DNA of 7,701 nt from JBEKJU01 sp050011095 (GCA_050011095.1 JBEKJU010000175.1:1-7701), one strand, 5' to 3'; shown: positions 1 through 7,115, numbered from the stretch's first letter. Made by a program: numbers and translations. Notes: generated by a model from the letters alone, not told the origin.

Positions 1-1
1 T

Positions 2-625
2 ATAAAACAGCCGCTTTTCCACAAGGACATACGGCTCTTCCACGGCTTCATAGTCGGCCTCCTCTTCAACCTCGAGTTCATCTGCGTTTACGTGAGCCTC
101 ATTTACACGGACGCCGCCCGCAGCGTGATATTCGTCAACCTGTCGCCCTTCGTGGTAGCCATCGGCGCCTACATCTTCGTGAGGGAAAAGCTGGGTGTGT
201 GGCAGGTCGGGGGGATAGTCCTCGCCTTCCTCGGCGCCTACCTCGTGCTCCAGGGGAAGCCACGCACGTGGACCTCCGCGATGCTCAAGGGCGACCTGCT
301 CGCCATAACCGCGGCCGTCCTGTGGGGGGCTACGACCGTCTACATCATTCTCGATTACGGGCGGGAATCGACAAATAAGTCAAAAAAGAGAGTGAGGTGG
401 GCAGCGGTCCAGCGCCAATTGCAGTGCAGGATCACAATGACCGACGCCATGAGCGTGGCAGTGACGCCATCGACAAAGACCATTTTTGACCTCGGGGTTC
501 AAAGGTTTTCTCCCACGCAAATCTTCCGGTTCATCACGCTCTCGTTACCGGTCGGGATTGCCTTCTACACCCCCTTTATGCTTGATTCACAAACCGCTTT
601 TTTCACCTCTATGTTTGGTTTATAA
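2..625 (+). pseudogene. EamA/DMT-family transporter, 5' cut by window edge and 3' part disrupted
   Basis: The reading frame is already open at the left edge and closes at TAA 623-625. Up to about position 356 it reads like an EamA (drug/metabolite transporter superfamily) inner-membrane protein: hydrophobic helices, the typical stretch 'YTDAARSVIFVNLSPFVVAI' at the end of one EamA repeat, then 'REKLGVWQVGGIVLAFLGAYL', and the start of the second repeat, 'GDLLAITAAVLWGATTVYI'. A second EamA repeat should then supply about five helices. Instead the frame runs into a polar, Lys/Arg-rich stretch ('GRESTNKSKKRVRWAAVQRQ') that I cannot match to the family, followed by a weakly hydrophobic tail. A GTG at 92 is an internal valine codon, not the start. 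I infer a transporter broken by rearrangement near 356. The substrate cannot be read from the sequence. The EamA assignment is firm; the tail's origin is open. Confidence 0.7.
355..483 (-). pseudogene. Possible Kup-type potassium transporter fragment, antisense to the EamA tail
   Basis: On the minus strand an open stretch of 42 codons, from ATG 483-481 to TAA 357-355, contains 'GVTATLMASVIVIL', then 'NWRW', then 'LFFDLFVDS'. The order resembles a conserved Kup membrane segment: an 'AYGIAVTATM' helix, a hydrophobic run, a W-x-W turn, and a helix with F-DL or VD. The stretch is far too short to be functional (Kup is about 620 residues), and I see no Kup-like sequence on either side in any frame. 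It would be a relic inserted where the EamA homology stops. The match is by eye and short, so a chance hydrophobic ORF is a real alternative. Confidence 0.3.
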
Positions 626-626
626 T
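598..626 (+). promoter_or_regulatory. Possible sigma70 -10 element upstream of the cheR-like gene
   Basis: A perfect TATAAT lies at 621-626. The hexamer 17 bases upstream, 598-603, is TTTTTT, a poor -35 (two matches to TTGACA), and there is no TG extended -10. The position suits transcription of the short signal-peptide frame (648-800) and the methyltransferase gene at 797. The region is AT-rich compared with its surroundings, so chance occurrence is possible. Confidence 0.25.
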
Positions 627-647
627 AGTTATCCTCCTTTTGAATAG

Positions 648-800
648 GGAGGTATATCCGGTAAGAAAAAGAGAACAAGGAAAAATGCGGCGAAACGTGT
701 CATCGGGGGTTGTTTGGCTATCATGCTCATCGTCGGTCTGACGTCCGTGGGCCAGGCCTCTACATCTCCCGCGACATTCTCCTCGTATCCGCCAAAATGA
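648..800 (+). pseudogene. Orphan signal-peptide reading frame without a normal start codon
   Basis: Between an in-frame TAG at 645-647 and TGA 798-800 the frame encodes a textbook Sec signal peptide: a Lys/Arg-rich stretch from 'GKKKRTRKNAAKR' (660-698), a hydrophobic core 'VIGGCLAIMLIVGLTSV' and a small-residue exit 'GQAS', followed by only about a dozen residues. A strong Shine-Dalgarno, GGGAGG, sits at 647-652, and an ATG would be expected around 660, where GGT stands instead. The only in-frame candidates are ATA 654, TTG 714 and ATG 723. The TGA overlaps the ATG of the next gene (ATGA, 797-800). It is either the decayed 5' end of an exported-protein gene or a tiny leader translated from a rare start and coupled to the methyltransferase gene. 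No mature protein can be recognised. Confidence 0.35.
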
Positions 801-1753
801 CGACGACCCCAGAGTCTGAAAATTATAACCGAGGCCGCTCGATGCCATCCGATACCTATCCAGGCTCGGATCTGCGCCACGTCTATTTTGAAGGCAAACG
901 GACCTTCAGGAACGGTGGCAATCGTAAGCCGGGCAACCACGATCCCTCGGTGCAGCCGGCCGCTCCGGTGTCCGATCCCTCTCCCAAACTCCCTGGCATC
1001 GCCTGGATTCTTGAAAAAGGAGGTCTTGACGCGAGCGCCTATCGAAGCGAGCCCCTGGCGAGACGACTGCCCGCGTGCCTCAGAGCTATCAAGGCCCGGT
1101 CCATGGACCACGCCCGTGAGATTCTGGAGAACCGCCCGGAATTGCTGCCGGCTGCAATCAGTTCACTACTTATAGGGGTGACGGAGTTTTTCCGTGATCC
1201 GTCTGTCTTCGAAGCCCTTCGGACGCGCGTTCTCCCGCGCCTGGCCCGCCCTTCGCCACCCTTGCGCATCTTGAGCGCCGCGTGCTCGACGGGCGCCGAA
1301 CTCTACAGCGTCGCGATCCTGCTGGCCGAAGCGGGCCTCCTGAACCGAGCGTTTCTTTTGGGCACTGACTGCCGGACCGACGCCATTGAAAAATCCCGGT
1401 CGGGACTCTACAAGTCCTCTACGCTGGCAACAATCGGGGCGGCGATCAGGGATAAGTATTTTGAATCCAGCGGAGACTGTTGGAATCCTGTCGAAGCCCT
1501 TCGACTCAAAGTGCACTGGAAAGTTGCAGACATAAATCATGAGGTCGAAGATGGTCCGTGGGACATCGTTCTCTGGAGGAACACGGCCATTTACCTCAAT
1601 CCGTCAGAGGCCGAAAAGGTGTGGCGCCAACTGGTAATAACGCTTGCCCCAGGCGGTTTTCTCGTGACCGGAAAGGCCGAGCGTCTCCCGGTGGGCCTGA
1701 ATCTGGTACCGATGGGTAGGTGCATTTACCGCAATGGCCCGACCGACGGGTAA
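797..1753 (+). CDS. CheR-type protein-glutamate O-methyltransferase
   Basis: This encodes a 318-residue S-adenosylmethionine-dependent methyltransferase of the CheR family, which methylates glutamates on chemoreceptor coiled coils in the cytoplasm. Residues 1-70 are a polar, proline-rich extension. The CheR N-terminal helices follow (about 72-135), ending in the hallmark 'GVTEFFRDPSVFEAL' (T129, R133). The SAM fold comprises 'LSAACSTGAELYS' (159-171, canonical STGEEPYS), 'GTDC' (D191, the adenosine-binding acid), the beta subdomain ('SGLYKSS', 'YFES'), 'LWRNTAIYL' (R261-N262, Y266) and 'APGGFLVTGKAE' (usually GHSE). Most ligand-binding positions are kept, but EEP has become AEL and GHSE has become GKAE. 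ATG 797 is preferred over a TTG at 710 because it overlaps the preceding TGA; ATG 842 is also possible. No CheB or TPR partner domain is fused. The 77-base gap to the sensor kinase allows one transcript, so that kinase or a distant receptor could be its substrate. Confidence 0.87.
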   Translation: MTTTPESENYNRGRSMPSDTYPGSDLRHVYFEGKRTFRNGGNRKPGNHDPSVQPAAPVSDPSPKLPGIAWILEKGGLDASAYRSEPLARRLPACLRAIKARSMDHAREILENRPELLPAAISSLLIGVTEFFRDPSVFEALRTRVLPRLARPSPPLRILSAACSTGAELYSVAILLAEAGLLNRAFLLGTDCRTDAIEKSRSGLYKSSTLATIGAAIRDKYFESSGDCWNPVEALRLKVHWKVADINHEVEDGPWDIVLWRNTAIYLNPSEAEKVWRQLVITLAPGGFLVTGKAERLPVGLNLVPMGRCIYRNGPTDG

Positions 1754-1778
1754 TGGTGTAAAACCCTGTTGCGGTATT

Positions 1779-1806
1779 TGCACGTTCGCCTAAATAGAGT
1801 GCACGT
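1779..1806 (+). repeat. Direct TGCACGT repeats in the kinase leader
   Basis: TGCACGT occurs at 1779-1785 and again at 1800-1806, exactly 21 bases (two helical turns) apart, within the 77-base gap before the sensor kinase. Because the second copy sits in the palindrome GTGCAC, the pair also reads as inverted half-sites TGCAC/GTGCA (1779-1783 and 1799-1803). Such spacing fits binding of a dimeric regulator. No regulator is recognised, and a convincing promoter is not visible nearby (TTGCGG 1769-1774 and TAAATA 1791-1796 are poor). Confidence 0.3.
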
Positions 1807-1814
1807 GAGTAAGC

Positions 1815-1824
1815 AAAGGAGAGG
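1815..1824 (+). promoter_or_regulatory. Strong ribosome binding site of the sensor kinase gene
   Basis: AAAGGAGAGG contains a near-perfect Shine-Dalgarno core (AGGAG, 1817-1821) that ends nine bases before the ATG at 1831. It fixes the start of the kinase and implies efficient independent translation. Confidence 0.75.
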
Positions 1825-1830
1825 TTTTGC

Positions 1831-4800
1831 ATGAGGATAGGGCTTAAGATCGCGATCGGCTTCTCGGTCGGCGCGGCGATGATTGCGGTGTTGGGCATCG
1901 TCGGCTTCCGAAATGCCCAGGTTCAGACAGAGAATACCTGGTGGGAGACACACACTTACCAGGTCCTTTACGAGCTGGACAACACCCTCTCCGCGCTCAA
2001 GGATGCCGAGACCGGCCAACGCGGTTTCATCATCACGGGCAGGGATGAATATCTTGAACCCTACAGTGCTGGCGTACGTGCCGAGCGACGGGGTTTTGAT
2101 GCACTGGCCGCGCTGACCAGGGACAACCCAACCCAGCAGCAACACCTCGAACAGGTCAGGCCACTGATCGACGCGAAACTGGCCGAGCTACAGGAGACGA
2201 TCCGGCTTCGGAAGGAACGAGGCCTCCAGGCGGCGCTGCCCATTATCCTCAGTAACCGCGGCAAAAAGACGATGGATGACATCCGTTCGGTCTTCGACCA
2301 GATGGAACGCCATGAGAGGCACTTAATGGAGGTGCGAACTCAAGCCGCCGATGCCAGCGCGCAGGGTGTCAAGTGGACTATCCTTTTTGGAACACCGTTG
2401 TCTTTTCTCATACTGGGTCTCGTGGGTTTCGTGCTAACCCGGCATATCGGACCGCCGCTCGCGTCGCTCACCCGGGCCGCCCTCCGTATCTCACAGGGTG
2501 ACCTGTCTACACCGCTCGCGCCGATGAACCGAACGGATGAGGCGGGCGTCCTCCAGCAGAGCTTCGTTCAAATGACGGAATGGCTCCATAAAATGGCCGG
2601 TTACGCAGAGCAGATCGCCCGGCAGGACCTGACCGTGGAAGTCGTGCCCCTGTCCGAGCGGGATGAACTGGGCAATTCCTTCTCGTCGATGGTGACGAAT
2701 CTTCGAACCTCGACAGAGGAGCTCCAGCAGCGATCCGAAGAGTTGGCGCAGCAAAACGAAGAACTGGCGCAACAGTCGGAAGAGTTATCCCAGCAAAACG
2801 AGGAGCTGACCCAGCAGTCAGAAGAGCTGGCTCTTCAGAACGAGGAAATCCAGGCACTGAACGCAGAAGTGACCCGCCGCGAAAATTTGCTCCAGACACT
2901 CGTGAATTCAACACGCTTACTCGGTGGCGAACATGCCGCCCTCCGTGAGATCTGCAAAGCGGCTATCGATATTTTCGGCGGTTCCGTGGCAACCGTAGCC
3001 ATCTACGAGAAACGGGACGACCAACTAATGATCCGAGCGATAGCCGGCCTTGGCGAAGAGAGCTTTACCGCTGAGTCCCGGCCCGTAGTCCACACGTTTG
3101 TAGAAACGGCGATCCAGCAGGATAAGACGGCTTGCATGCCCGATGCGTCACTTCGCCCGGACCTGTCATTACTCCAGATTCCCGGACAGCCGCCATTCCA
3201 GTCCGTCTGCTCCAGCCCCATGAGAAGGGACGGCCTCGCGTTCGGCGCGGTCAGTCTTTACAGCATCGAGAAGCAGGATTGGACCGACGAACAGTTTCAC
3301 ATGGCCGAATGGTTTGCAGGACAGTGCAGCGGCATCCTGGAGACCCTTCGTTTGCAAACCGAACTTCACCGGCAGAACGCAGTGCTGCACGGCATAAACA
3401 GCATTTTCCACGAATCCCTCACGCGTGATTCGGAAGAAGAAGTGTGCCGCGCTTGTCTGACCGTGGCCGAAAGGCTTACGGGCAGCATGTTCGGGTTCGT
3501 CGGTGAGATTGGGGAGGACGGCTACCTGCACGACATCGCTATCAGCAATCCAGGCTGGGAACTCTGCGCCATGCATGACAAGACGGGGCATCGCAGACCC
3601 ACTGGCAATTTCACGATTCACGGGCTCTATGGCCGCGTACTTACCGACGGTAAGAGCCTTTTGACTAACGTCCCTTTCTCGCACCCGGATTCTATCGGGG
3701 TACCAGAGGGGCATCCTTCTCTGAGCTCCTTTCTTGGAGTGCCCCTGAGCCGTGCGGGACGGACTGTGGGGATGATAGCGGTCGCTAATCGCGCGGCTGG
3801 ATACCGGCCGGAGGATGTGTCGGTCCTTGAGGCCCTGGCACCGGCCGTCCTGGAAGCCCTCACCTATAAACGGGCCGAAAAGGCACTGAAGAATGCCCAT
3901 GACGAACTCGAATTGAGGGTTCAGGAGAGGACCGAGGCACTCAGGCGTCAAGCGGACTTACTTGAACTTGCCTACAATGCCATTATCGTTCGTGACCTAG
4001 ACAGCAAGGTCACCTTCTGGAATGCCCGCAGTGAGGCGCTCTACGGGTTTGGCAGGGATGAGGCTCTCGGCCGGATAGCCCACACGCTCCTCCACACCCA
4101 GTTCCCCGTGCCCTATGAGCAGCACATGGCGGCACTGACCAAAGAAGGCCGTTGGGAGGGAGAGCTCACCCATACGAGAAAAGACGGCCGTCAGATCGTG
4201 GTCCTCAGCCGACAGGCCCTGCAGAGGGACGAATCAGGACAGCCCGTGGCGATCATGGAGATCAATCTCGACATCAGCGAGCGAAAACGAGCCGACGAGG
4301 AGATAAAGAGGTATGCGTCGCAACTGGAGCTGAGCAACCGGGAGCTGCAGGATTTCGCCTTCGTGGCGTCTCACGACTTGCAGGAGCCCCTCCGGAAAAT
4401 CCAGGCCTTCGGAGACCGGTTGAAGACCGGGTACAGCGAACGCCTCGATGCCAAGGGGATGGACTTCCTCGGCCGGATGCAAAGTGCCGCGGTCCGCATG
4501 CAGGCCCTGATCCAGGCCCTGCTCACCTATTCCCGAGTGACGACAAAAGCCCAGCCCTTCTCTATAACCGACCTCGGGAAAATTGCGCGTGAAGTGGCGG
4601 ACGATCTGGAGACACGTATGGTGGAGACGGGCGGGCGGTTGGAGATCGGCGATCTGCCGCAGATCGAAGCCGATCCGACCCAGATGCGGCAGCTCATTCA
4701 GAACCTCGTCGGCAATGCCCTTAAGTTCCACGGAGATGAAAAGCCCGTGGTGAAGGTATATAGTCGAAAAGCGGGTCAGGAAAGAACGCGGGACGGACGA

Positions 4801-5043
4801 TACCTGATCTTCGTCGAAGATAACGGCATAGGCTTTGACGAGAAGTACCTCGACCGCATATTCACCCCGTTTCAGCGTCTTCACGGGCGGGAGGAATACG
4901 AGGGAACCGGCATCGGCCTTGCGATATGCCGGAAAATAGTGGATCGTCATGGCGGAAGCATCACCGCCAGGAGCGCTGTCGGAAAGGGAACAACCTTTAT
5001 CGTGACGCTGCCGATGAAGCAACCGAAGGGAGGAACAGCATGA
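1831..5043 (+). CDS. Membrane CHASE3-HAMP-HAMP-coil-GAF-GAF-PAS sensor histidine kinase
   Basis: This is a 1070-residue inner-membrane sensor kinase. TM1 spans about 7-26. A periplasmic CHASE3 domain (about 35-180) carries the signature 'DAETGQRGFIITG' (58-70) and 'YLEPY'. TM2 spans 182-202. Two HAMP units follow (about 203-256 and 257-295, the second with 'SERDELGNSFSSMV'). Then come a seven-heptad coiled coil (296-344), GAF1 (about 362-508), GAF2 (about 525-677, with 'GHPSLSSFLGVPL'), a helical linker, a PAS domain (about 705-815, ending 'DISERKRAD'), HisKA with H848 in 'VASHDLQEPLRK', and HATPase with N-box N962, G1 'DNGIGF' (997-1002), F-box 'FTPFQRLHG' and G2 'GTGIGL' (1025-1030). All catalytic boxes look intact. 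The 'DLQEPLRKI' H-box is typical of bacteriophytochrome-like kinases that pair with Rcp1-type receivers, matching the next gene, whose ATG overlaps this TGA (ATGA, 5040-5043). There is no bilin-binding phytochrome module. The CHASE3 and GAF ligands are unknown. Autophosphorylation and transfer to the adjacent receiver are inferred. Confidence 0.92.
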   Translation: MRIGLKIAIGFSVGAAMIAVLGIVGFRNAQVQTENTWWETHTYQVLYELDNTLSALKDAETGQRGFIITGRDEYLEPYSAGVRAERRGFDALAALTRDNPTQQQHLEQVRPLIDAKLAELQETIRLRKERGLQAALPIILSNRGKKTMDDIRSVFDQMERHERHLMEVRTQAADASAQGVKWTILFGTPLSFLILGLVGFVLTRHIGPPLASLTRAALRISQGDLSTPLAPMNRTDEAGVLQQSFVQMTEWLHKMAGYAEQIARQDLTVEVVPLSERDELGNSFSSMVTNLRTSTEELQQRSEELAQQNEELAQQSEELSQQNEELTQQSEELALQNEEIQALNAEVTRRENLLQTLVNSTRLLGGEHAALREICKAAIDIFGGSVATVAIYEKRDDQLMIRAIAGLGEESFTAESRPVVHTFVETAIQQDKTACMPDASLRPDLSLLQIPGQPPFQSVCSSPMRRDGLAFGAVSLYSIEKQDWTDEQFHMAEWFAGQCSGILETLRLQTELHRQNAVLHGINSIFHESLTRDSEEEVCRACLTVAERLTGSMFGFVGEIGEDGYLHDIAISNPGWELCAMHDKTGHRRPTGNFTIHGLYGRVLTDGKSLLTNVPFSHPDSIGVPEGHPSLSSFLGVPLSRAGRTVGMIAVANRAAGYRPEDVSVLEALAPAVLEALTYKRAEKALKNAHDELELRVQERTEALRRQADLLELAYNAIIVRDLDSKVTFWNARSEALYGFGRDEALGRIAHTLLHTQFPVPYEQHMAALTKEGRWEGELTHTRKDGRQIVVLSRQALQRDESGQPVAIMEINLDISERKRADEEIKRYASQLELSNRELQDFAFVASHDLQEPLRKIQAFGDRLKTGYSERLDAKGMDFLGRMQSAAVRMQALIQALLTYSRVTTKAQPFSITDLGKIAREVADDLETRMVETGGRLEIGDLPQIEADPTQMRQLIQNLVGNALKFHGDEKPVVKVYSRKAGQERTRDGRYLIFVEDNGIGFDEKYLDRIFTPFQRLHGREEYEGTGIGLAICRKIVDRHGGSITARSAVGKGTTFIVTLPMKQPKGGTA
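2716..2862 (+). repeat. Seven 21-base units encoding EELxxxN/S heptads
   Basis: Within the sensor kinase, residues 296-344 are seven consecutive heptads beginning EEL (the last begins EEI). The first six follow EELxQQ-S/N closely, with the seventh position alternating S, N, S, N, S, N. Codons differ between copies (GAG/GAA, CTC/TTG/CTG/TTA, CAG/CAA), so the repeat is kept at the protein level rather than being a recent DNA duplication. It forms a parallel coiled coil that would relay motion from the HAMP pair to the GAF domains. Confidence 0.9.
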
Positions 5044-5522
5044 AAGACAACTCAAAAAAATCGGTCACGATTCTCATGGCCGATGACGATCAGGACGACT
5101 GCCTGCTAGTAAGCACGGCATTCGAGGAGAGCAGGCTCGCGAACGACCTGCGTTTCGTCGCCGATGGCGAAGAGCTGATGGATTACCTTTATCGCCGGGG
5201 CAAATACCCGGATGCACTGACCTCTCCGCGCCCCGGTCTCATTCTTCTCGACCTCAATATGCCCCGAAAGGATGGCCGAGAGGCCCTGAAAGAAATCAAG
5301 AACGACGCAGGGCTCAGAGAGATTCCCGTCGTGGTATTGACGACATCGAAGGAGGAAGAGGATATCCTCCGGAGCTACAACCTTGGCGCCAATTCATACA
5401 TCACGAAGCCCGTCACCTTCGAAGGGCTGGTCGATGTGATAAAGTCGCTCGGCAGATACTGGTTTCAAGTAGTGGAGCTGCCGTGCAAGGTGAAGGATGA
5501 ATGCGAAACAACTGGAACGTGA
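5040..5522 (+). CDS. Rcp1-like single-domain response regulator
   Basis: This is a 160-residue stand-alone receiver. It carries the acidic pocket in 'MADDDQDD' (D15-D17), the phosphoacceptor D71 in 'ILLDLNMPRKDG', the switch threonine in 'VVLTTS' (T101/T102) and the invariant lysine K123 in 'YITKPV'. The inserted 'DYLYRRGKYPDA' segment between the second and third strands is typical of the Rcp1 family that serves phytochrome-like kinases. The C-terminus ends with about 20 residues beyond the receiver fold; there is no DNA-binding or enzymatic output domain. The start is ATG 5040, preceded by GGGAGG (5028-5033) and overlapping the kinase stop codon, so the two are probably translationally coupled. 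It most likely accepts phosphate from the upstream kinase and acts by protein contact or as a relay or sink. Confidence 0.93.
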   Translation: MKDNSKKSVTILMADDDQDDCLLVSTAFEESRLANDLRFVADGEELMDYLYRRGKYPDALTSPRPGLILLDLNMPRKDGREALKEIKNDAGLREIPVVVLTTSKEEEDILRSYNLGANSYITKPVTFEGLVDVIKSLGRYWFQVVELPCKVKDECETTGT

Positions 5523-7056
5523 CATGGAGAACTCCTCCATAAAGGTCCTCCTTATCGAGGACGATGAAGACGACTACATCCTGGTTCGGGAACTGCTCTC
5601 CGAGATTACCGCGGTACACTACGACCTCTAGTGGGCGTCGACATATCCGGCGGCTCTGGAAGCCATGGGCAGGGACCGTTACGATGTCTACCTCCTCGAC
5701 TACCAGCTCGGCGACCACACCGGGCTCGATCTCTTGCATGAAATGAACGGAAAGGGTTCGGCTGTTCCGGTGATTTTTTTGACCGGCCTCGCGGACTACG
5801 GGGTGGACGTCAAGGCCATGCGTGCAGGTGCTTCGGATTACCTCGTGAAGGGGCAGATAAGTGCCGATCTTCTTGAACGGTCCATCCGGTATGCCATCGA
5901 GCGCAAGCGCCTCGAACACCAGCTGCGCCAGTCGCAGAAGATGGAGTCCATCGGCACTCTTGCCGGCGGAATTGCCCACGACTTCAACAACATACTTGCC
6001 GCGATCATCGGATTCTCCGAAATTGTCACAGGAAAAATACCCGCAGATTCCGAAGCACAGAGAGGTCTGAAAAGGATACTTGAGGCGGGCATCAGGGGAA
6101 GAAATCTCATCAAGCAGATCCTGACCTTCTCCCGCCAGTCGGAACAGCAAAAAAAACCTCTGCGGCTCAGCCTCGTCGTCGACGAAACATTAGGGCTCCT
6201 TCAGGCCTCTCTCCCTTCGACCATCGATATTCGGTACAACATGACGAGCCAATCGGGGCTTGTCCTTGCGGACGAGGGTCAACTGCAGCAGGTGATCCTG
6301 AACCTGTGCACCAACGCGGCGCATGCAATGAGAGAAAGTGGCGGGGTCATCACCATCGATCTGTCCGATTTCAGTTTCAGTGCTTTGGGAGAAACCCCTC
6401 ACCCCCTGCTCGAACCAGGGGCCTATCTCAAACTTTCGGTGAGTGACACGGGCGATGGGATAGCCAGGAATATCCTCGATCGTATCTTCGATCCTTTCTT
6501 TACAACGAAAAAACAGGGTGAGGGCACCGGCTTGGGTCTCTCCGTCGTTCTCGGTATCATCGAGAGCCATGGAGGGGCGATTACGGTAAAAAGTGAGCCC
6601 GGAAAAGGATCTGTGTTCGCAGTGTACCTGCCAAGAATCGTCGAAGCCCGCGCAGAAGCCGCTACAGCGGATGAGAAAGTTCCTACCGGAACGGAACGGA
6701 TACTATTCATCGATGATGAGGAGGCGCTCGCCGAGGTGGGAGAGGCGATACTCGCCGATCTCGGCTACGAGGTGACAACGAAAACCAGCAGCAGGGATGC
6801 TCTCGATCTCTTCAAGGCAGACCCGCATGGCTTCGACCTTGTCGTCACCGACCAAACCATGCCCGAGATGACCGGTGTGGAACTTACCAAAGCGATCCTC
6901 GCTATCAAGTCAGACATGCCCATCCTTATGTGTACGGGATTCAGTCATATCGTTGACGCTGGAAAAGCAAAGGCTTTAGGCATCAAGGCCTTCGTGATGA
7001 AACCTCTCACGAAGGGCGAGGTTGCAAGAACGATCAGGAAAGTGCTTGACGAGTAA
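5497..7056 (+). CDS. REC-HisKA-HATPase-REC hybrid histidine kinase, interrupted by in-frame TAG
   Basis: This is a soluble hybrid kinase; residue numbers count from ATG 5524. REC1 (about 6-120) has the acidic pocket in 'LLIEDDEDDY' (D13, D14), D59 in 'LLDYQLG', T87 and K109 ('YLVKGQ'). HisKA has H152 in 'GGIAHDFNNILAAIIGF'. HATPase has N264 ('NLCTNA'), 'DTGDGI' (308-313) and 'GEGTGLGLS' (332-340). REC2 has 'FIDDEE' (395-400), D443 ('VTDQTMP') and K493 ('VMKPL'). Codon 36 is TAG (5629-5631), between 'HYDL' and 'WAS'. Everything before and after stays in frame with normal motifs, so a single nonsense change (GAG or CAG to TAG), a read error or suppression would explain it. If translation restarted at ATG 5665, the product would lack the REC1 acidic pocket but keep the kinase. 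ATG 5497 has AAGG at 5487-5490 and overlaps the receiver gene by 26 bases; ATG 5524 begins one base after its stop with a weak site. No output domain is seen. Confidence 0.85.
5629..5631 (+). other. In-frame amber codon inside REC1 of the hybrid kinase
   Basis: TAG stands at codon 36 (from ATG 5524), in the segment 'ITAVHYDL*WASTYPAALEAM'. In related receivers this position, between a leucine and a tryptophan, is usually an acidic or polar residue, so GAG or CAG to TAG is the simplest origin. The four intact genes of the cluster end in TAA or TGA, never TAG; the sample is too small to claim recoding. Confidence 0.9.
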
Positions 7057-7115
7057 GTTCGGCAGCAGCTTTCGATCGGCAATCGATAAAATGCCTCATA
7101 TCGCTCAATGCGCGA

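Noticed and set aside
710..796. TTG 710 as the start of the methyltransferase
   Set aside because: The extra 29 residues overlap the signal-peptide frame, show no CheR similarity and lack a proper ribosome site. ATG 797 overlapping the upstream stop is more plausible.
3169..3951. Long minus-strand open frame of 260 codons opposite the GAF domains of the kinase
   Set aside because: The plus strand encodes clear GAF domains here. The antisense translation matches no family I know and simply reflects the GC-rich codon pattern.
4234..5055. Minus-strand open frame of 273 codons opposite the PAS/HisKA/HATPase region
   Set aside because: It lies opposite intact kinase H, N, G1 and G2 boxes and shows no domain of its own.
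5413..6150. Minus-strand open frame of 245 codons opposite the receiver and hybrid kinase
   Set aside because: It overlaps two real genes and shows no recognisable domain. It also covers the amber codon region but gives no better explanation of it.
7072..7086. TCGAT/ATCGA hairpin just after the hybrid kinase stop as a terminator
   Set aside because: It has only five base pairs and no T-run follows, so it is too weak to call a terminator.
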